From assembly GCA_937958985.1 (NCBI GenBank), contig CALGLV010000014.1:21933-85932 (forward strand): a stretch of DNA of 64,000 bases, read 5' to 3'. Made by a program: the position numbers and the translations under genes. This DNA comes from an uncultured Aquimarina sp. GTDB taxonomy: Bacteria; Bacteroidota; Bacteroidia; Flavobacteriales; Flavobacteriaceae. Below, one piece after another: positions 47,286-55,021 of this stretch (its first letter is position 1; each line of letters starts with the position of its first letter). The notes beneath the pieces are model-generated. The model saw nothing but the letters and a program-made list of their open reading frames with translations. It ran no database searches and had not been told where the DNA came from.

Positions 47286-48236
47286 TTATTTCAAAATAGC
47301 TTCAATTTGACTTGCTAATTCAACTCCAATACGATCTTGCGCTTCGCTTGTTGCCGCTCCAATATGTGGAGTTAAAGAAATTTTACTGTGCATTAACAAT
47401 TTAACCTCTGGCTTAGGCTCATTTTCAAAAGTATCTAAAGCAGCAAAAGCTAAAGTACCATTATCCAAAGCTTCTACTAAAGCAACCTCATCAATTACCC
47501 CACCACGTGCAGCATTAACAATAGCAGATCCTTTTTTCATTAATTCAAATTCAGCCGTACCAATTACATAGTCCTTTTGTGCTGGAACGTGTAACGTAAT
47601 AAAATCAGACTGCTTTAACAGCTCTTCCTTAGAGATACTAGTTAAATTAAAAGATACTGTTTGACCATCAAAGAAACCTATTTCTAAAGTTGCTTTTTCT
47701 GTATAAGGATCAAAGTAAACCACTTTCATACCAATACTCAAAGCAATACGTGCTGTAGCCTGACCAATACGACCAAAACCAATAACACCTAATGTTTTTC
47801 CTTTTAACTCAACACCTTTTGCGTAAGCTTTCTTTAAACCTTTAAAGTTACTTTCTCCTTCTAAAGGCATATTTCGGTTAGAGTCGTATAAGAAACGAAC
47901 TCCGCCATAAAGATGAGCAAATACTAACTCCGCTACTGATTCCGAAGATGCAGCTGGTGTATTAATAACTGATTTACCTTGCTCGCGAGCATAATCAACA
48001 TCAATGTTATCCATTCCTACACCACCACGTCCAATAATTTTTAAACCTGGGCAGTTATCAATAATATCTTTACGTACTGTAGTTGCACTACGCACTAAAA
48101 GTACAGTAATATCATTTTCATTAATGTAATTTAACAACTGATCTTGTGCTACAGTAGTTGTAGACACTTCAAAACCTGATTTTTCTAAAGCATCAATTCC
48201 GCTTTGTGAAATTCCGTCGTTTGCTAAAACTTTCAT
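47286..48236 (-). CDS. serA: D-3-phosphoglycerate dehydrogenase, short form
   Basis: It oxidises 3-phosphoglycerate to phosphohydroxypyruvate with NAD+, the first step of serine synthesis. The 316-residue protein has the NAD-binding Rossmann motif GVIGFGRIGQATARIA (about 148-163). It also has the dehydrogenase signatures VGMDNIDVDYAREQG and AARGGVIDEVALVEAL, and the catalytic His in LTPHIGAATSEAQ. It lacks the C-terminal ACT domain, so serine feedback by that route is unlikely. It follows serC with a hairpin between them. Confidence 0.94.
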   Translation of the reverse strand: MKVLANDGISQSGIDALEKSGFEVSTTTVAQDQLLNYINENDITVLLVRSATTVRKDIIDNCPGLKIIGRGGVGMDNIDVDYAREQGKSVINTPAASSESVAELVFAHLYGGVRFLYDSNRNMPLEGESNFKGLKKAYAKGVELKGKTLGVIGFGRIGQATARIALSIGMKVVYFDPYTEKATLEIGFFDGQTVSFNLTSISKEELLKQSDFITLHVPAQKDYVIGTAEFELMKKGSAIVNAARGGVIDEVALVEALDNGTLAFAALDTFENEPKPEVKLLMHSKISLTPHIGAATSEAQDRIGVELASQIEAILK

Positions 48237-48280
48237 AGGGAGAATTTATTTGGTGCAGTTTATTTACTGCTAATTTATTT

Positions 48281-48310
48281 AAAAAACAAATTCCCGCTGT
48301 TGCGGGAATT
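48281..48310 (-). terminator. Hairpin between serC and serA (partial terminator or processing site)
   Basis: AATTCCCGC (48289-48297) pairs with GCGGGAATT (48302-48310) around a 4-base loop. On the minus strand it is followed by a T-rich run. It may lower serA expression relative to serC. Confidence 0.6.
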
Positions 48311-48325
48311 CTTTATATTTTATTT

Positions 48326-49390
48326 TTAAGCCTTACGCTCTAAATCACTCATAATATCAACTAACGCACCTACACTTTCAATCGTCATAGCATTGTACAT
48401 ACTTGCACGATATCCTCCAACGCTTCTGTGTCCGTTAGCTCCGTTAATCCCTCCTTCTTTCAACATAGCGTCAAAAGTTTCTTTTAAATCACCATTAGTT
48501 AAGTTAAAAGTAGCATTCATATTCGAACGATCTTCTTTTGCTGCAAAACCTTCAAATAATGGGTTTAAATCAATTTCAGAATAAATTAACCTTGCTTTCT
48601 TTTCATTTTCTTCCTCGATAGCAGCTATACCTCCTTTGGCTTTTAACCATTCCATAGTTAACATAGATACATATATAGGATATACAGGCGGTGTGTTAAA
48701 CATCGCTCCTTTACTAATGTGCACTTTATAATCTAACATCGAAGGAATTTTACGTCCTATTTCAGTTAAAATATCTTCTCGAACTACTACTAAAGTAGTT
48801 CCTGCTGGACCCATATTTTTTTGAGCTCCTGCATAAATTAATCCAAACTGAGAAAAATCTAATGTACGAGAAAAAATATCACTACTCATGTCACATATCA
48901 ATGGAGCATCAGTTTTAGGAAAATCTTTCATTTGAGTTCCAAAAATAGTATTGTTACTCGTTAAATGTAAGTAATCTAAACCTTCAGGAATTGAATATCC
49001 TTTAGGAATATATTTAAAGTTAGCATCTTCAGAAGAAGCAACCTCAATTGCTTCACCAAATAACTTAGCTTCTTGTAATGCCTTTTGACTCCAAGCTCCT
49101 GTTGTAATATAACCTGCTTTTCCTTTTAAAAGATTGTAAGCAACCATCAAAAACTGAGTACTTGCTCCACCTTGTAAAAACAATGCTTTGTATCCTTTTC
49201 CTTGAAGACCTAAAAGCTCTAGAGATAATTCTCTAGCATTTTCCATTACATCAACAAAATCTTTACTTCTGTGAGAAATTTCTAAAATAGATAATCCTGA
49301 GTTATTAAAATCCAACACTGATTGTGCTGCTTTTTGAAAAACTTCTTGTGGTAAAATACAAGGTCCTGCGCTAAAGTTGTGTTTTTTCAT
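48326..49390 (-). CDS. serC: Phosphoserine aminotransferase
   Basis: It converts phosphohydroxypyruvate and glutamate to phosphoserine and 2-oxoglutarate (PLP enzyme). The 354-residue protein begins KKHNFSAGPCILPQEV, the family opening. It has the PLP-lysine motif YAGAQKNMGPAGTT (Lys near 190) and ends with NGHRSVGGYRASMYNA. Six residues of extra frame upstream (to 49408) are ignored because the conserved fold starts at the second Met. It is paired with serA downstream. Confidence 0.95.
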   Translation of the reverse strand: MKKHNFSAGPCILPQEVFQKAAQSVLDFNNSGLSILEISHRSKDFVDVMENARELSLELLGLQGKGYKALFLQGGASTQFLMVAYNLLKGKAGYITTGAWSQKALQEAKLFGEAIEVASSEDANFKYIPKGYSIPEGLDYLHLTSNNTIFGTQMKDFPKTDAPLICDMSSDIFSRTLDFSQFGLIYAGAQKNMGPAGTTLVVVREDILTEIGRKIPSMLDYKVHISKGAMFNTPPVYPIYVSMLTMEWLKAKGGIAAIEEENEKKARLIYSEIDLNPLFEGFAAKEDRSNMNATFNLTNGDLKETFDAMLKEGGINGANGHRSVGGYRASMYNAMTIESVGALVDIMSDLERKA

Positions 49391-49517
49391 AAACGGTAAA
49401 TTAAACACTCTAAGGTGTCTTAAGTTGTACTTGAATACAATTAATAGTTGATTCTAAACAAGCAACAAATGTCTTAATAATCTTTCTTATTTCAAGGCTT
49501 TTTATGAAAATTCTGAA

Positions 49518-50576
49518 TTAAATTTTCAACAAGAAATTCACAGTGTCTACTCCATCTGCATAATCTTGTAAATCAGGATGTTGTGTTTTTCCAAAATCTA
49601 CATTTTTGGAACTGCTTGGAAAATTAACAATACATTGTAATTGTTCTTCTTTTTCCTCAAACAGTATTTTTAAATCGTCGTAATTCTCATACGTTTCATA
49701 AAACACACTAGATATAGGCGAGCTATAACTTTCATCTTCTTTCAACATTAAAAAGCCGTTATCTAATAACTTAAAATTACTCATTAAATAAACTGCTTTG
49801 TTGTAGTCGTAATTATTTGTAAACTTTTCATGCTTTAAAATATCTTGAAATTTAAATATCGCTTTATAAAAAGCATCAAAAACATAACCTTTTGGCACAA
49901 AAAACTTTGAAACACTCCTGCAACCAAGTCCGTAATACCTAAAAATATCCTCTCCTAAAGCCTCCAACTGCTCGGTCGTCTCCTTACCTGTTAGCACCGC
50001 TACAGAATTCCTGTTTTTGCGAATAATATGAGGCTTACCTTTAAAGTAATGCTCAAAATAGCGCGCCGTATTATTACTACCTGTAGCTATTACGGCATCA
50101 AAATGCTCTAACTTACCTTCTGTAAACTGTAAAAACTTTTTAAACTCTGGAGCTACCGAACACAAATACTCGCACAACAAAGGTATTAACCTCCCATCAT
50201 TCGAAGATAACTTCACTAAAGCTTTATGTCCTGTAATTAAAATAGACAGTAAATCGTGAAAACCCACTAATGGAATATTCCCTGCCATAACTATTGCTAC
50301 TGTTTTAGAATTCGAAACAGTAAAATTGTAATTAGCGGTCCATTGCAACAAAGCTTGTTGCCTTAATGCTTGCGACCATTGATTTACAGAAAAAATTACT
50401 TGTTCTGGTAAAAACCAACCATTTTTATGCTGCGCACCATGTATTGCTTCGGCAAATAGCTCAAAAAAAGAATCGTTGTTTAACACTCCTTCTTTTTTAT
50501 TAAAATCTGTTGAAGTAAACTGACTTAAAAAATTTCCTAATTCTGAAAAAGCTTCAATTCGTTTATTTAAATCCAT
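49518..50576 (-). CDS. LuxC-like acyl-CoA reductase
   Basis: A 352-residue protein of the aldehyde dehydrogenase-like LuxC family. It has the nucleotide-fold region VAIVMAGNIPLVGFHDLLS (about 92-110), FDAVIATGSNNTARYFEHYF, IRKNRNSVAVL, and the likely catalytic cysteine in YYGLGCRSVSKFFVP (about 206-220). LuxC reduces acyl groups to aldehydes with NADPH, but here there are no luxD or luxE partners, so the substrate is unknown. It is divergent from a ferredoxin with overlapping promoters, and the pairing may be functional. Confidence 0.85.
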   Translation of the reverse strand: MDLNKRIEAFSELGNFLSQFTSTDFNKKEGVLNNDSFFELFAEAIHGAQHKNGWFLPEQVIFSVNQWSQALRQQALLQWTANYNFTVSNSKTVAIVMAGNIPLVGFHDLLSILITGHKALVKLSSNDGRLIPLLCEYLCSVAPEFKKFLQFTEGKLEHFDAVIATGSNNTARYFEHYFKGKPHIIRKNRNSVAVLTGKETTEQLEALGEDIFRYYGLGCRSVSKFFVPKGYVFDAFYKAIFKFQDILKHEKFTNNYDYNKAVYLMSNFKLLDNGFLMLKEDESYSSPISSVFYETYENYDDLKILFEEKEEQLQCIVNFPSSSKNVDFGKTQHPDLQDYADGVDTVNFLLKI

Positions 50577-50581
50577 TACAC

Positions 50582-50612
50582 TTGTTTTTGAAACCTATTG
50601 GCATTATTTTTG
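50582..50612 (+). promoter_or_regulatory. Ferredoxin promoter (TTG, 20 bp, TATTTTTG)
   Basis: TTG (50582-50584) and TATTTTTG (50605-50612) are 20 bases apart. The leader to the ATG at 50638 is about 21 bases. Confidence 0.6.
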
Positions 50613-50614
50613 TA

Positions 50615-50622
50615 CAAATTTA
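50615..50622 (-). promoter_or_regulatory. -7 element (TAAATTTG) of the LuxC-like gene
   Basis: Exact TAnnTTTG match on the minus strand, 38 bases before the ATG at 50576. It lies within 3 bases of the ferredoxin -7 box on the other strand. Confidence 0.45.
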
Positions 50623-50637
50623 GAATAAAAAAAAGCT

Positions 50638-50991
50638 ATGGCAATTATTATAACAGACGAATGTATCAATTGTGGAGCATGTGAGCCAGAATGCCCTAAC
50701 ACAGCTATCTATGAAGGTGCTGATGACTGGAGATATAGCGATGGAACTGATTTAGAAGGTAATATTGTACTACCTAACTCTGGCAAAGAAGTTGATGCTG
50801 ATGAAGCTCAAGAACCTGTAAGTGATGAATTTTATTTTATTGCTCCTGACAAATGTACAGAGTGTAAAGGTTTTCATGACGAGCCTCAATGTGCTGCGGT
50901 TTGCCCAGTAGACTGCTGTGTTCCTGACGAAGATATTGTAGAAACTGAAGAAGAATTATTAGCTAAGCAAGCCTTTATGCACAAAGCATAA
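50638..50991 (+). CDS. 2[4Fe-4S] ferredoxin with extended loop
   Basis: A 117-residue electron carrier. The first cluster is [12 protein letters not shown] (Cys9, 12, 15, 19). The second is [18 protein letters not shown] (Cys73, 76, 85, 89), with an eight-residue insertion between two ligands, like the Allochromatium-type ferredoxins. A 53-residue acidic spacer and a C-terminal acidic helix add length to the usual 60-80 residues. The redox partner is unknown, and the divergent LuxC-like reductase is a candidate. A terminator follows. Confidence 0.93.
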   Translation: MAIIITDECINCGACEPECPNTAIYEGADDWRYSDGTDLEGNIVLPNSGKEVDADEAQEPVSDEFYFIAPDKCTECKGFHDEPQCAAVCPVDCCVPDEDIVETEEELLAKQAFMHKA

Positions 50992-51017
50992 CCGCTTAAT
51001 AACATTAAAATAAACAC

Positions 51018-51051
51018 AAAAACCCTAGTTTCACTTGAAGCTAGGGTTTTT
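51018..51051 (+). terminator. Terminator of the ferredoxin gene
   Basis: AAAAACCCTAG (51018-51028) pairs with CTAGGGTTTTT (51041-51051), and the inner TTTCA/TGAAG adds a further imperfect pairing. Confidence 0.8.
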
Positions 51052-51206
51052 AATTTAAACATATTTTACTCCATTATTTATGGTTTTTAGTATTCTTACA
51101 AAATCAATCACCTCAACTATACATTTATGCTTTTCTTAACAGTGAACAAAAGCATATTTAAATTTACAGTCATTTTATTTCCTATATTTAATTAGAATTT
51201 TATCAC

Positions 51207-51434
51207 ATGGAATTTCCAAAATTTTTACTCGGTGATAACACCGATTTTCAAAATGCAATTTTTGTAATTCACACTGAATTTCCACGCTGCATTATCAACC
51301 TAGTCGACGACGAAGTCGAGTGGCTAGAAGAATTTAGCACCAGCGATGAAGAGGAACTTTTACAAGAATCACAAATAATTGTAGAAGCAGCCTCTAATTT
51401 TTACGACCGAGAAATAGAACGATACGATAATTAA
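51207..51434 (+). CDS. Small acidic hypothetical protein (75 aa)
   Basis: A 75-residue, strongly acidic protein (MEFPKFLLGDNTDFQNAIF ... EEFSTSDEEELLQES). It is likely soluble and partly helical at the C-terminus. No domain is recognised. It ends 12 bases before ohr on the same strand, so the two are probably cotranscribed, which hints at oxidative-stress expression but does not prove it. Confidence 0.6.
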   Translation: MEFPKFLLGDNTDFQNAIFVIHTEFPRCIINLVDDEVEWLEEFSTSDEEELLQESQIIVEAASNFYDREIERYDN

Positions 51435-51446
51435 AATACAATTAAG

Positions 51447-51872
51447 ATGAATATACTTTACACAACATCAGCAACAACAACTGGTGGAAGAGATGGAAAA
51501 ACTGAAACCGCAGATGGTAAGTTATCTTTAGACCTTAACCTATCTAAAGAGCTAGGCGGTAAAGGTGGAGATGGCACTAACCCAGAAGAATTATTTGCTA
51601 TGGGATATTCTGCTTGTTACGGAAGTGCTTTACAACTTATTGCGGGTCAGAAAAAGATTGATTTAGGTAAATTTACGGTAAGCGCCGAAGTAAGTTTAGG
51701 TAAAACAGACGAAGGAGATTTACAATTAGGTGTTATTTTAGATACTTATATTCCTGGAATTGATGTTGCCGTAGGAGAAGAATTAATTAAAGAAGCGCAC
51801 GAAGTTTGCCCTTACTCAAGAGCTACTGAAGATAATATTGACGTTACTTTAAATTTACTTTTAGACGAGTAA
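51447..51872 (+). CDS. ohr: Organic hydroperoxide resistance protein (OsmC/Ohr family)
   Basis: A 141-residue thiol peroxidase for organic hydroperoxides, cytoplasmic. The two redox cysteines are Cys57 (GYSACYGSAL) and Cys121 (HEVCPYSRAT). The N-terminal GGRDG arginine (Arg15) and GTNPEELFAMG match the Ohr active site. Ohr enzymes are recycled by lipoylated proteins, and the neighbouring E1 and lipB genes belong to lipoate-dependent metabolism. Confidence 0.94.
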   Translation: MNILYTTSATTTGGRDGKTETADGKLSLDLNLSKELGGKGGDGTNPEELFAMGYSACYGSALQLIAGQKKIDLGKFTVSAEVSLGKTDEGDLQLGVILDTYIPGIDVAVGEELIKEAHEVCPYSRATEDNIDVTLNLLLDE

Positions 51873-51888
51873 ACCAACGTTAAAGCAC

Positions 51889-51926
51889 AAAAAGCTCTAA
51901 TCTACTTGGTAGATTAGAGCTTTTTT
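51889..51926 (+). terminator. Terminator of ohr
   Basis: A 16-bp stem, AAAAAGCTCTAATCTA with its complement, around a 5-base loop, ending in T6. Confidence 0.85.
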
Positions 51927-51958
51927 CATTAAAAACAGTTAGTGTTTTTTGTTATTAA

Positions 51959-51989
51959 TTGCCTAAAATTCACGAATTCCGTACTTTTG
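51959..51989 (+). promoter_or_regulatory. Promoter of the E1 gene (TTG, 20 bp, TACTTTTG)
   Basis: TTG (51959-51961) and TACTTTTG (51982-51989) are 20 bases apart. The leader to the ATG at 52014 is about 20 bases. Confidence 0.6.
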
Positions 51990-52013
51990 ATTTTTCAAAA
52001 CCAAGATCTCTAG

Positions 52014-54428
52014 ATGCAAGAAGAACAATCCTCTACTACAACATTATCTCTCGAACAGTTTAAAACGCAAGTAATTGAAGATTACAAAATAGCGTTTATG
52101 AGTAGAGAATGTAGTTTGGTTGGACGTAGAGAAGTTCTTACCGGAAAAGCAAAATTTGGAATTTTTGGAGATGGAAAAGAACTAGCGCAATTAGCATGGG
52201 CTAGGGTTTTTAGAAAAGGTGATTTTCGTTCGGGCTATTACCGCGACCAAACTTTTATGTTCGCTAAAGGCATCTACCCTATTCAAGATTTCTTTTGCGC
52301 TTTATATGCTCAAACTGATATTGAAAAAGAACCCTTTTCTGCCGGAAGGCAAATGGGAGGTCATTTCGCTACCCACAGTTTAAATGATGACGGCACATGG
52401 AAAAACCTTACCAACCAATACAACTCTAGTGCCGACATTTCTTGTACCGCAGGCCAAATGCCCCGCTTACTAGGATTAGCACAAGCATCAAAAGTATACC
52501 GACAACTTACCGATCTTAAAGATCGCAAACAGTTTTCTAAAAACGGAAACGAAGTAGCGTGGGGTACTATAGGTAATGCGAGTACTAGCGAAGGAATATT
52601 TTTTGAAGCAATAAATGCCGCAGGAGTATTACAAGTACCTATGGTAATTAGTGTTTGGGATGATGCTTACGGAATTTCTGTTCACAATAAATACCACACC
52701 ACAAAAGAAAGTATTTCAGAAGTACTTGCTGGATTTCAACGCACTAAAACAAAAAAAGGGCTTGAAATAATCACAGTTAAAGGTTGGGATTATATTGAAC
52801 TTATAGAAGCTTACGAAAAAGCAGAGAAATTTGCTCGTGAAGAATACGTACCCGTAGTCGTTCACGTAATAGAGATGACTCAACCACAAGGTCATTCCAC
52901 ATCAGGATCTCATGAGAGGTATAAAAATGATGAAAGATTGCAATGGGAAAGAGAATTTGACTGTAATAAAAAATTCAAGCAATTCATTTTAGAAAATAAC
53001 ATTTCTACTACAGATGAATTAAGAGTTATTGAAAAAGAAATAAAAACAGAGATTCGAAGCACTAAAAACGCAGCATGGAAGCAGTTTATTTCAGTAATTA
53101 TTAACGAACAATTAGATGCTTTAGCTATATACAAACCCGTAATAGCAAAAAGCACACAAAGCATTTTCATTAAATCAATTATAGAAGATTTAGAAAATAA
53201 AGCTGAGCCTTTAAGAAAAGATATCATAGAAACTGGTCGAAAAATTCTACGCTACATAGCTCATGAAGATTTCCCAGAAAAAAACACTATGATTTCATGG
53301 CTAAACAACTACCAGGTGGAAATACAACCTAAGTTTAGCGCCCACGTTTATAACGAGAGTGAAACAGGGGTTACACATATTGAAGAAGTTTTACCCACTT
53401 ACAATGCCGACGCTCCTATGGTAGATGGACGTATCGTATTAAAAGATAATTTCGACGTTATTTTTGAAAATAACCCCGAGGTTTTAATTTTTGGGGAAGA
53501 TGCTGGTAAAATTGGTGATGTTAACCAAGGTCTTGAAGGGCTTCAAGATAAATATGGAGAAACTAGGGTTTCCGATACCGGTATCCGAGAACCTACAATT
53601 ATTGGCCAAGGCATAGGAATGGCACAACGTGGCTTACGCCCTATTGCCGAAATTCAATATTTAGACTACATACTTTATTGTATTTCCACACTTAGTGATG
53701 ATTTAGCTTGTTTACGTTACAGAACATTTAACAAACAAAAAGCACCCTTAATTATTCGTACCCGAGGACACCGATTAGAAGGTATTTGGCACTCCGGATC
53801 TCCTATGAGTGCTTTAATTGGTTTACTAAGAGGAATACATATTTTAGTACCCCGAAACATGACTAAGGCAGCTGGTTTTTACAATACTTTACTAAAAAGT
53901 GACGAACCTGGCTTAATTATAGAAAACCTAAACGGTTACCGTTTGAAAGAAAAGCTTCCTAATAATTTAGGCGAATTCTGTACTCCTATAGGTTATGCCG
54001 AAGTAATTAAAGAAGGTAAAGACATTACTTTAGTTTCCTACGGATCAACCCTAAAGCTAGTTGAAGATGCAGCACGCGAATTATTAATCGTAGGAATTAA
54101 TGCTGAAATTATTGATGTCCAAAGTTTACTTCCATTCGATTTAAACCATACGATTGCAAAAAGTGTTTCAAAAACAAACCGCATTTTAATTATTGACGAA
54201 GACATGCCAGGCGGAGCTACAGGATACATTCTTCAACAAGTTATGGATGTTCAAAAAATATTCAAACACCTCGACAGCGCACCACAAACATTAAGCGCTC
54301 AACCTCATCGCCCTGCTTATGGAACTGATGGCGACTACTTTAGTAAACCTTCAATGGATGATATTTTTGAAAAGGTTTATGCTATTGTTAGCGAAAGTAA
54401 TCCTACCAAATTCCCAAAATTGAGATAA
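52014..54428 (+). CDS. 2-oxoacid dehydrogenase E1 component, fused alpha and beta
   Basis: An 804-residue thiamine diphosphate enzyme that decarboxylates a 2-oxoacid and acylates the lipoyl group of E2. The alpha half (about 1-380) has FRSGYYRDQTFMFA and the TPP-binding segment GNASTSEGIFFEAINAAGV with a terminal DD in place of the usual NN, as in relatives of this clade. The beta half (about 465-804) has VLIFGEDAGKIGDVNQG, RVSDTGIREPTIIGQG and DEDMPGGATGY. Branched-chain oxoacids are the likeliest substrate, but pyruvate cannot be excluded. E2 and E3 are not in this window. Confidence 0.9.
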   Translation: MQEEQSSTTTLSLEQFKTQVIEDYKIAFMSRECSLVGRREVLTGKAKFGIFGDGKELAQLAWARVFRKGDFRSGYYRDQTFMFAKGIYPIQDFFCALYAQTDIEKEPFSAGRQMGGHFATHSLNDDGTWKNLTNQYNSSADISCTAGQMPRLLGLAQASKVYRQLTDLKDRKQFSKNGNEVAWGTIGNASTSEGIFFEAINAAGVLQVPMVISVWDDAYGISVHNKYHTTKESISEVLAGFQRTKTKKGLEIITVKGWDYIELIEAYEKAEKFAREEYVPVVVHVIEMTQPQGHSTSGSHERYKNDERLQWEREFDCNKKFKQFILENNISTTDELRVIEKEIKTEIRSTKNAAWKQFISVIINEQLDALAIYKPVIAKSTQSIFIKSIIEDLENKAEPLRKDIIETGRKILRYIAHEDFPEKNTMISWLNNYQVEIQPKFSAHVYNESETGVTHIEEVLPTYNADAPMVDGRIVLKDNFDVIFENNPEVLIFGEDAGKIGDVNQGLEGLQDKYGETRVSDTGIREPTIIGQGIGMAQRGLRPIAEIQYLDYILYCISTLSDDLACLRYRTFNKQKAPLIIRTRGHRLEGIWHSGSPMSALIGLLRGIHILVPRNMTKAAGFYNTLLKSDEPGLIIENLNGYRLKEKLPNNLGEFCTPIGYAEVIKEGKDITLVSYGSTLKLVEDAARELLIVGINAEIIDVQSLLPFDLNHTIAKSVSKTNRILIIDEDMPGGATGYILQQVMDVQKIFKHLDSAPQTLSAQPHRPAYGTDGDYFSKPSMDDIFEKVYAIVSESNPTKFPKLR

Positions 54429-54502
54429 TTATAACATTTCAAATACCATTTACCTCTTATTTTTTTTTAATTTAATAGAATAATCTTAAGATAACTTATA
54501 TT

Positions 54503-54520
54503 TACTATGCATGCATAGTA
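54503..54520. promoter_or_regulatory. 18-bp perfect palindrome upstream of marR (candidate MarR operator)
   Basis: TACTATGCATGCATAGTA is its own reverse complement. It lies 36 bases before the marR ATG, near TATATTTA-like promoter sequence, which fits autoregulation by a MarR dimer. Confidence 0.5.
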
Positions 54521-54526
54521 TTTTTT

Positions 54527-54542
54527 TTAGTATATTTACTAA
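54527..54542. promoter_or_regulatory. Second inverted repeat upstream of marR
   Basis: TTAGTA and TACTAA flank a 4-base spacer, 14 bases before the marR ATG. It could be a second operator half or overlap the -7 region (TATATTTA). Confidence 0.4.
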
Positions 54543-54555
54543 AACGATATAATTA

Positions 54556-54996
54556 ATGAAAGAATTAACTATTGACTATTTACTTCGTTCTACATGGATG
54601 GGTATTGCCAAACTGTATAATGAAGAAGCAGGAAAAAAAGGAAGCACCATGGCCACAGGTTTTATATTATTAAATATAGATCCTGAAAATGGAACTCCTT
54701 CAACTTCTTTAGGTCCTAAAATGGGAATGGAAGCCACAAGTCTTTCAAGAACATTAAAGACTATGGAAGAGAAAGGCTTAATAACGCGTAAAAAAAATCC
54801 TAATGATGGAAGAAGCGTTCTTATATGCCTTACTCCATTTGGTCATGAAATGAGGGATTTTTCAAAAGGAGTCGTTTTTAAATTCGACAATGCCGTAAAA
54901 GAAAATATCCCTAAAGCAAAATTAGACATTTTTGCAGATGTGTTGTACAGTATTAACGACATCATATCTAATAAAAACATATATAAAACAAAATAA
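54556..54996 (+). CDS. MarR-family transcriptional regulator of the fad operon
   Basis: A 146-residue winged-helix repressor of the MarR family. Its recognition-helix region is GMEATSLSRTLKTMEEKGLITRKKNPNDGRSV (about 58-88), with the wing and dimer helices following. It is the first gene of the fatty-acid beta-oxidation operon, with fadN 25 bases downstream, so it probably represses the operon until an acyl-CoA or related ligand binds. Two palindromes sit upstream of it. Confidence 0.9.
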   Translation: MKELTIDYLLRSTWMGIAKLYNEEAGKKGSTMATGFILLNIDPENGTPSTSLGPKMGMEATSLSRTLKTMEEKGLITRKKNPNDGRSVLICLTPFGHEMRDFSKGVVFKFDNAVKENIPKAKLDIFADVLYSINDIISNKNIYKTK

Positions 54997-55021
54997 TTAA
55001 CCTTAATAGCACTCATTGCAA

